Source: Holophagales bacterium
GTDB taxonomy: Bacteria > Acidobacteriota > Thermoanaerobaculia > UBA5066
Reading direction: 5' to 3'
DNA length: 64,000 bases
NCBI GenBank assembly: GCA_016719485.1
Contig: JADJZB010000023.1
Span: forward strand, 62,001-126,000
Position numbers and translations under genes: made by a program. Shown here piece after piece: positions 59,143 through 64,000 of this stretch. The notes beneath the pieces were generated by a model that ran no database searches, was not told the DNA's origin, and saw only the letters and a list, made by a program, of their open reading frames with translations. Positions within the stretch are counted from its first letter, which is position 1. Each line of letters opens with the position of its first letter.

Positions 59143-60533
59143 ACGAGATGAACGACCCCCTCAAGGGCTACAAGGGCCACGCGCGCGAGGTCCTGATCAG
59201 GTTCGACGTGAAGGTCTGGAGCGACGTGCGCGCGACGAACGACGCCGGCTCGGTCTTCGAGGGAGTCATCCTCCCGAGGAGCGAGTCGTTCGACGACCTC
59301 CACGTCGTGATGAAGCTGAAGACCGGCTACAACGTCGGCCTCCACGTCGACCGCCTCGTGGACGTGATCGAGGTCGGGTACAAGGAAGCCAAGTACAAGA
59401 TCCCCGAGAAGGCGTTCCCCTCGCGGCCGACGCTGCCGAAGGTGACGCTCCTCGGGACGGGCGGGACGATCGCCTCGCGGCTCGACTACCGGACGGGCGC
59501 CGTCATCCCCGCCTTCACGCCGGGCGAGCTCTACGGCGCCGTGCCGGAGCTGGCCGACATCTGCAACCTGACGACGAAGAAGATCTTCGGGGTCTTCTCC
59601 GAGAACATGGCGATGGAGAACTACATCGTCCTCGCCAACGCGATCGGCGAGGAGATCGCCGCCGGCGCCGACGGCATCGTCATCGGCCACGGCACCGACA
59701 CGATGGGGCACACGGCGGCGATCCTCTCGTTCATGGTCCAGAACAGCCCCGTGCCGATCGTCCTCGTCGGCTCGCAGCGCTCGTCGGACCGCCCGTCCTC
59801 CGACGCGGCGCTGAACCTGATCCACTCCGTGAGGACCGCGGCCTATTCCGACATCGCCGAGGTCATGATCTGCATGTTCGGGCCGACGTCCGACCGCTAC
59901 GGCCTCCTCCACAGGGGAACGCGCTGCCGGAAGATGCACAGCTCCTACCGCTCGACGTTCCGGACGATCGGAGACATCCCGCTCGCCATGGTGAGCCCGA
60001 CCTCGTTCACCATCCTGAACGACGATTTCCGGAGGCGCGACAAGACGCGCGTCCCCGTCATCGACCCGGTCTACGACGACCGGACGACGATCCTCTACTA
60101 CTACCCCGGCATGAAGCCCGACCTCGTCGACGCCCTCGTCGAGAAGGGCTACAGGGGGATCGTCATCGCGGGGACGGGCCTCGGGCACGTCAACAAGCCG
60201 CTCTACCCCGCGCTGAAGCGGGCTGCCGAGGCGAACGTCCACGTCGTCATGGCCGTCCAGACGATCTGGGGATTCGCCCAGATGTACGTCTACGACACCG
60301 GGCGCGACCTGATGGACATCGGCATCGTCCCCCTCGACAACATGATTCCCGAGACGGCGCTCATGAAGCTCTCCTGGGTCCTCGGCCACACGGACGACCA
60401 CGCCGAGGTGATGCGGATGATGACGACGCCGATCGCCCACGAGATCACCCCGCGCGAGCCGCACAACGGCTACCTCGTCATGCAGGGAGGCCTCCCCGAA
60501 ACCGAGGAGTGGGTCCGGGGGCACTGGAAGTGA
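59139..60533 (+). CDS. gatD: glutamyl-tRNA(Gln) amidotransferase subunit D, 464 aa
   Basis: GatD is an asparaginase-like glutaminase that supplies ammonia to GatE. After a 90-residue N-terminal beta domain (FDVKVWSDVRATNDAGSVFEGVILPR), which is specific to GatD and not to ordinary asparaginases, the asparaginase core has LLGTGGTIAS at 105-113 (nucleophile Thr), GHGTDTM at 183-189 and VGSQRSSDRPSSDAALNL at about 212-229. All catalytic residues I could check are intact. The GTG start overlaps the gatE stop (GTGA) and has GGAGG eight bases upstream, which is why I prefer it to the ATG three codons later. The pair was most likely inherited or acquired together as a unit. Confidence 0.9.
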   Translation: MNEMNDPLKGYKGHAREVLIRFDVKVWSDVRATNDAGSVFEGVILPRSESFDDLHVVMKLKTGYNVGLHVDRLVDVIEVGYKEAKYKIPEKAFPSRPTLPKVTLLGTGGTIASRLDYRTGAVIPAFTPGELYGAVPELADICNLTTKKIFGVFSENMAMENYIVLANAIGEEIAAGADGIVIGHGTDTMGHTAAILSFMVQNSPVPIVLVGSQRSSDRPSSDAALNLIHSVRTAAYSDIAEVMICMFGPTSDRYGLLHRGTRCRKMHSSYRSTFRTIGDIPLAMVSPTSFTILNDDFRRRDKTRVPVIDPVYDDRTTILYYYPGMKPDLVDALVEKGYRGIVIAGTGLGHVNKPLYPALKRAAEANVHVVMAVQTIWGFAQMYVYDTGRDLMDIGIVPLDNMIPETALMKLSWVLGHTDDHAEVMRMMTTPIAHEITPREPHNGYLVMQGGLPETEEWVRGHWK

Positions 60534-60537
60534 AGCG

Positions 60538-61491
60538 GTGAGAGCCCTCTGCTACGAACGGCACGGCGACCCGCGCGACGGCGTCGTGAAGAAGGTCTTC
60601 GACCCGCGTCCCGGCCCGGGGCAGCTCGTCGTCCGGGTCGTCGCGGCCGCGCTCAACCCCGCCGACTGGAAGATCGTCGAGGGGAAGTTCCCCTTCCTCG
60701 TCTTTCCGAAGAAGCCGTTCGTCCCCGGCTGGGAAGCCGCCGGCGTCGTCGACGCGATGGACTCCCGCGTCTCCGGCTTCCGCGTCGGCGAGGAGGTCCT
60801 CGTCTCGACCGGCCCCTCCGCCGGGGCCGTCGCGGAAAAGCTGGCCGTCTCGGCGCTTCACGTCGCGAAGAAGCCCGCGGGGCTGTCTTTCGAGGAGGCC
60901 GCCGCCGTGCCCGCGGCGGGGCAGACCGCCCTCCAGGCGCTCCGCGACGCGGCGGGACTCCGTCCGGGGCAGCGCCTTCTCGTGAACGGCGCCGGCGGGG
61001 GCGTCGGGACGTTCGCGGTCCAGATCGGGAAGATCCTCGGCGCACACGTGACGGCGGTCGCGAGCGCGGCGAAGCTCGAGGCGCTCGTTCACCTCGGTGC
61101 CGACGCCCTCGTCGACTACCGGAAGGCCGACTTCGCGAAGGCCCGCGACGAGTGGGACGTCGTCTTCGACGTCGTCCCGAACCGGACGTTCGGTGAGTGC
61201 TCCCGGGTCCTCGCGCGCGAGGGGGTCTACGTCACGACGCTTCCCGGCGCCGGGCCGTTCCTCGCGTCGCTCGGCGCCTCCATCCGCGCTCCGTTCGGCT
61301 TCCGGAAGCGTTGCCGGTGGGTGATGCTGAAGCCGCGCGGAGAGGACCTCGCCCAGCTCGTGAGATGGGTGGAGGAGGGGAGGCTGAAGCCCGTCGTGGG
61401 GAAGGTCGTCCCGCTCGACCAGGCCGCCTGGGCGCTCTCGGACCTCTCGGCGGGTCACGCCACCGGCAAGACCGTCGTCCGGGTCGCCTGA
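60538..61491 (+). CDS. quinone oxidoreductase/zinc-type alcohol dehydrogenase family protein, 317 aa
   Basis: This is an MDR-superfamily reductase. A GroES-like N-terminal domain (residues about 1-125; ALNPADWKIVEG, PFVPGWEAAGVV) precedes an NADPH-binding Rossmann domain with VNGAGGGVGTFAVQIGK at about 149-165. The Cys/His ligands of the zinc-dependent branch are absent, so it belongs to the zinc-free quinone reductase branch (Zta1/QOR-like). It may reduce quinones or reactive enals. The GTG start lies four bases after gatD, so it is probably carried on the gatED transcript by chance. Confidence 0.82.
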   Translation: MRALCYERHGDPRDGVVKKVFDPRPGPGQLVVRVVAAALNPADWKIVEGKFPFLVFPKKPFVPGWEAAGVVDAMDSRVSGFRVGEEVLVSTGPSAGAVAEKLAVSALHVAKKPAGLSFEEAAAVPAAGQTALQALRDAAGLRPGQRLLVNGAGGGVGTFAVQIGKILGAHVTAVASAAKLEALVHLGADALVDYRKADFAKARDEWDVVFDVVPNRTFGECSRVLAREGVYVTTLPGAGPFLASLGASIRAPFGFRKRCRWVMLKPRGEDLAQLVRWVEEGRLKPVVGKVVPLDQAAWALSDLSAGHATGKTVVRVA

Positions 61492-61579
61492 GCCGGCCGG
61501 GCCGCTGCCCGACGGCCCTCCGGCCCCGAGTGCTACATTCCGCCACCCGAGCCGGCCCCAGGACCGCACGGGAAACAGC

Positions 61580-63190
61580 ATGACCGACCCGCACCACTCC
61601 CTCGCGGCCGAGATCGCCCGCCGCCGCACCTTCGCGATCATCAGCCACCCCGACGCCGGCAAGACGACGCTGACGGAGAAGCTCCTTCTCTATGGCGGCG
61701 CCATCCACCTCGCCGGGTCGGTGAAGTCGCGCAAGGCGACCCGCCACGCCACGAGCGACTGGATGGAGGTGGAGAAGGAGCGCGGCATCTCCATCACGAC
61801 GAGCGTCATGCAGTTCACGTACGCCGGGTGCCACGTGAACCTCCTCGACACCCCGGGCCACAACGACTTCAGCGAGGACACCTACCGGACCCTCGCCGCC
61901 GCCGACAGCGCCGTCATGCTCATCGACGCCGCCAAGGGGGTCGAGCCGCAGACCGTGAAGCTCTTCAAGGTCTGCCGCCTCCGGAAGATCCCGATCGTCA
62001 CGTTCGTCAACAAGCTGGACCGGGCCGGGCGCGACCCGTTCGACCTGATGGACGAGGTGGAGAAGGTCCTCGGCATCCCCTGCTCCCCCGCCTCCTGGCC
62101 CATCGGCTCCGGGACGGATTTCCAGGGCGTGTACGACCGCTGGCACAAGCAGCTCCTCCGCTACGAGCGGGGCGAGACGAAGGGGGCCAGGCTCGCCGCC
62201 GAGACCTTCGACCTGGCCGACCCCGCCCTCGCGGGCGAGCTCGGAGCCGAGGCCCACGCCCGCCTCGTCGAGGAGCTGGCGATGCTCGATGCGGCCGGGA
62301 TGCCGTTCGACCAGCAGCTCTTCCTGGCGGGCGAGCTGACTCCCGTCTTCTTCGGGAGCGCCCTGAACGATTTCGGCGTCGAGCCCTTCCTCGCCCGCTT
62401 CCTCGAGCTGGCTCCGGCACCGGCGCCGCGCGACTCCTCGGCCGGGATCGTCGAGCCCTCCCACCCCTTCTTCTCCGGCTTCGTCTTCAAGATCCAGGCG
62501 AACATGGACCCGGCGCACCGCGACCGCGTCGCCTTCGTCCGCGTCTGCTCGGGCAGGTTCACGCGCGGCATGGAGGTGCGCAACGCGCGCTCCGGCAAGC
62601 CGTTGAAGCTGAACAAGCCGCTCCAGTTCCTGGCCCAGGAGCGGACGCTCGTCGAAGAAGCGTGGGCGGGCGACGTCCTCGGCCTCTGGGATTCCGGCTC
62701 GCTCCGGATCGGCGACACGATCTGCGAGGGCCCCGTCGTCGAGTACGCCGGGATTCCCCGCTTCTCCCCCGAGCTCTTCTCGCGCGTCGTCCTCCTCGAC
62801 CCGATGAAGAGGAAGCAGCTGAAGAAGGGGCTCGACCAGCTCTCGGAGGAAGGGGCCGTCCAGGTCTTCTACGACCCGGTCCGCCTCGAGCGCGACCCGA
62901 TCCTCGGCGCCGTCGGCGCGCTCCAGTTCGAGGTGATCCAGCACCGGCTGCGCGCCGAGTACGCCGCAGAGGTCTCGTTCGTCCGCCTCCCGCACCAGAT
63001 CGCCCGCTGGATCGAGACCGAGGGGTTCGTCCCGCGCGACTTCGACGACCCGGGCCACACCGAGCTCCTCGCCGACGGCGAAGGTCGCCCCCTCGTCCTC
63101 TTCGAGAGCGAGTGGCACTTCGAGCGGGCGAAGAAGACGAACCCGAAGCTCTCGTTCGCCGCCGCCGTCCAGCCGGCGCGGGCAAAATAG
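61580..63190 (+). CDS. prfC: peptide chain release factor 3, 536 aa
   Basis: This is a translational GTPase that removes RF1/RF2 from the ribosome after termination. G1 is SHPDAGKTTLTEK at residues 22-34; RGISITTSVMQF, DTPGHNDFSEDTYR and NKLDR give G2-G4, and the linker wording FSEDTYRTLAAADSAVMLIDAAKGVE separates RF3 from EF-G. The length is normal. Release-factor genes bear on the TGA-decoding question in this window, but RF3 acts on both stop classes. Confidence 0.95.
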   Translation: MTDPHHSLAAEIARRRTFAIISHPDAGKTTLTEKLLLYGGAIHLAGSVKSRKATRHATSDWMEVEKERGISITTSVMQFTYAGCHVNLLDTPGHNDFSEDTYRTLAAADSAVMLIDAAKGVEPQTVKLFKVCRLRKIPIVTFVNKLDRAGRDPFDLMDEVEKVLGIPCSPASWPIGSGTDFQGVYDRWHKQLLRYERGETKGARLAAETFDLADPALAGELGAEAHARLVEELAMLDAAGMPFDQQLFLAGELTPVFFGSALNDFGVEPFLARFLELAPAPAPRDSSAGIVEPSHPFFSGFVFKIQANMDPAHRDRVAFVRVCSGRFTRGMEVRNARSGKPLKLNKPLQFLAQERTLVEEAWAGDVLGLWDSGSLRIGDTICEGPVVEYAGIPRFSPELFSRVVLLDPMKRKQLKKGLDQLSEEGAVQVFYDPVRLERDPILGAVGALQFEVIQHRLRAEYAAEVSFVRLPHQIARWIETEGFVPRDFDDPGHTELLADGEGRPLVLFESEWHFERAKKTNPKLSFAAAVQPARAK

Positions 63191-63245
63191 GCCCTCCGTC
63201 GAACCCTCGGCCGTCCGGCCCCGTATGAGTGAGCGGAGGCATCCC

Positions 63246-63602
63246 ATGAAAGGTCCGAAGGTTCGCGTCGAGGAAGTCGAGGTGACGGGCGAGAAGCTCC
63301 TCGCGACGGTCAAGGAGCTCATCCACCAGGGGAACGTGAGGCGCATCGTCATCCGCAACGCGAAAGGGGTGACGCTTCTCGAGATCCCGCTCGTCCTGGG
63401 AATCGCGGGGGCCGTCTTCGTCCCCGTCTGGGCCGCGATCGGGGCGCTCGCCGCGCTCGTCGCCAAGCTCACGCTCGTCGTCGAGCGGGTCCAGGACGCT
63501 CCCGCCGGTCCCGCCGCCCCGGACGGACCCGAAGAGTCGGAGGAACCGGCGCCGAAGCCCGCCCGCAAGTCAGCCGGCCGGAAGCCCTCCGCGAAGACCT
63601 GA
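63246..63602 (+). CDS. DUF4342 domain protein, 118 aa
   Basis: VEVTGEKLLATVKELIHQGNVRRIVIRNAKGVTLLEIPL followed by one or two membrane helices (VFVPVWAAIGALAALVAKLTLVVER) is the DUF4342 signature. The domain is linked to ubiquitin-associated-like N-terminal helices in Firmicutes, and its function is unknown. A charged, Pro/Lys-rich tail ends the protein. GGAGG lies seven bases before the ATG. The gene follows prfC after 55 bases. Confidence 0.82.
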   Translation: MKGPKVRVEEVEVTGEKLLATVKELIHQGNVRRIVIRNAKGVTLLEIPLVLGIAGAVFVPVWAAIGALAALVAKLTLVVERVQDAPAGPAAPDGPEESEEPAPKPARKSAGRKPSAKT

Positions 63603-63685
63603 CAGGCCGAAGGGAAAGCCGCGTCCGCCGCGACGCGATCGCCCTCCTCGCGCTCATCCGCCGCGAGTACCGTTCGGGCACGGCG

Positions 63686-64000
63686 GTGGGCACGACGCGC
63701 TACCATGGTTCTGTTCGACGGGGAAGGGAGATCACCACGCGACGATCGGCCGGCCGTTGCCTGGCGTGGTTCTTTTCGATCGCGTCCATCGGCGCGGCGG
63801 GGGCGTCCGCGCGGGCCGCGCCGGCGGAAGCGCCTGCGCACCCACCGTTTCTCGCCGGCTGCGAGAACGACTACCCGCCCTACTGCGTCGCAGCGGGGAA
63901 GGACCAGGCCGACGGGTTTTCGGTAGAGCTCCTCCGGGCCGCCGCGCGCGCGGTGGGCCGCGACGTCACCTTTCGGACGGGGGTGTGGGACGGGCTCAAG
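63686..64000 (+). CDS. N-terminus of a periplasmic-binding (SBP_bac_3-like) protein, partial
   Basis: The frame runs off the window. After a Sec-type signal (TTRRSAGRCLAWFFSIASIG to about SARAAP) comes FLAGCENDYPPYCVA and ADGFSVELLRAAARAVGRDVTF, the opening of a solute-binding family 3 domain, as used both in amino-acid transporters and at the front of sensor kinases or diguanylate cyclases. Which type this is lies beyond the window. The start is uncertain: a GTG at 63686 is in frame but leaves 15 residues before the signal, and no better codon is visible. Confidence 0.6.
   Translation, partial: MGTTRYHGSVRRGREITTRRSAGRCLAWFFSIASIGAAGASARAAPAEAPAHPPFLAGCENDYPPYCVAAGKDQADGFSVELLRAAARAVGRDVTFRTGVWDGLK

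Overview
This is a very GC-rich window (roughly 70% by eye) from a Gram-negative bacterium: it has TolC/RND export genes, OmpA, DUF481 and other beta-barrel outer-membrane proteins, and periplasmic c-type cytochromes. The mix of a giant multiheme cytochrome, a complete Mrp antiporter, regulator-propeller histidine kinases and GatD/GatE resembles an Acidobacteriota-type genome, but that placement is inference; no rRNA or tRNA is present to settle it. Genes are densely packed, with many 4-nt ATGA/GTGA overlaps. I found no tRNA, rRNA, CRISPR array or intact insertion sequence.

Layout. 0.2-8.8 kb: a SAM methyltransferase; a PPi-type phosphofructokinase facing a double-length, eukaryote-like phosphofructokinase; and a GAF/PAS/GGDEF/EAL c-di-GMP protein. 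8.9-17.0 kb: a stress-type export cluster on the + strand (TolC, lipoprotein adaptor, frameshifted RND pump, DUF2892, PII-like protein, ArsR regulator). It is followed by two tiny genes that each read only when an in-frame TGA is decoded as selenocysteine, then FmdB-type zinc ribbon and DUF302 genes. Each TGA is followed at the same distance by a hairpin that fits the bacterial SECIS model. I consider this the most novel part of the window. An operator-like sequence is shared by the tolC and arsR promoters, so ArsR probably controls the cluster.

17.0-22.1 kb: a polytopic membrane protein, a GH13_18 phosphorylase and glucosyl-3-phosphoglycerate synthase. 22.1-45.9 kb is one long minus-strand block. 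In transcription order it carries a tRNA methyltransferase, a V4R/GAF histidine kinase, three phospholipid genes (CDP-alcohol transferase, CdsA, PlsC), a membrane flavo/iron-sulfur reductase, a b-type membrane protein, a cytochrome of about 1,425 residues with some 56 CxxCH motifs, and an outer-membrane beta-barrel. After these come a phosphatase/glycosyltransferase pair of the glucosylglycerate type, an MscS-like membrane protein, mrpABCDEFG and a second Na+/H+ antiporter. The reductase, b-type protein, multiheme cytochrome and barrel look like an electron route from the cytoplasm to the cell exterior.

46-56.9 kb: a methyltransferase with a regulatory domain, a Spy-like periplasmic protein, a propeller histidine kinase, an amidase, MscL, DUF481, a gene-free stretch of about 0.9 kb with long G and C homopolymers, and OmpA. 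57.2-64.0 kb: gatE-gatD (normally archaeal Gln-tRNA synthesis genes), a quinone-oxidoreductase-like protein, prfC, DUF4342 and the start of a periplasmic-binding sensor protein. Compatible-solute genes (glucosylglycerate), Mrp, MscL and an MscS-like protein together suggest that the organism copes with changing salinity. Two large genes carry frame breaks (RND pump, multiheme cytochrome), which may be assembly or sequencing errors.
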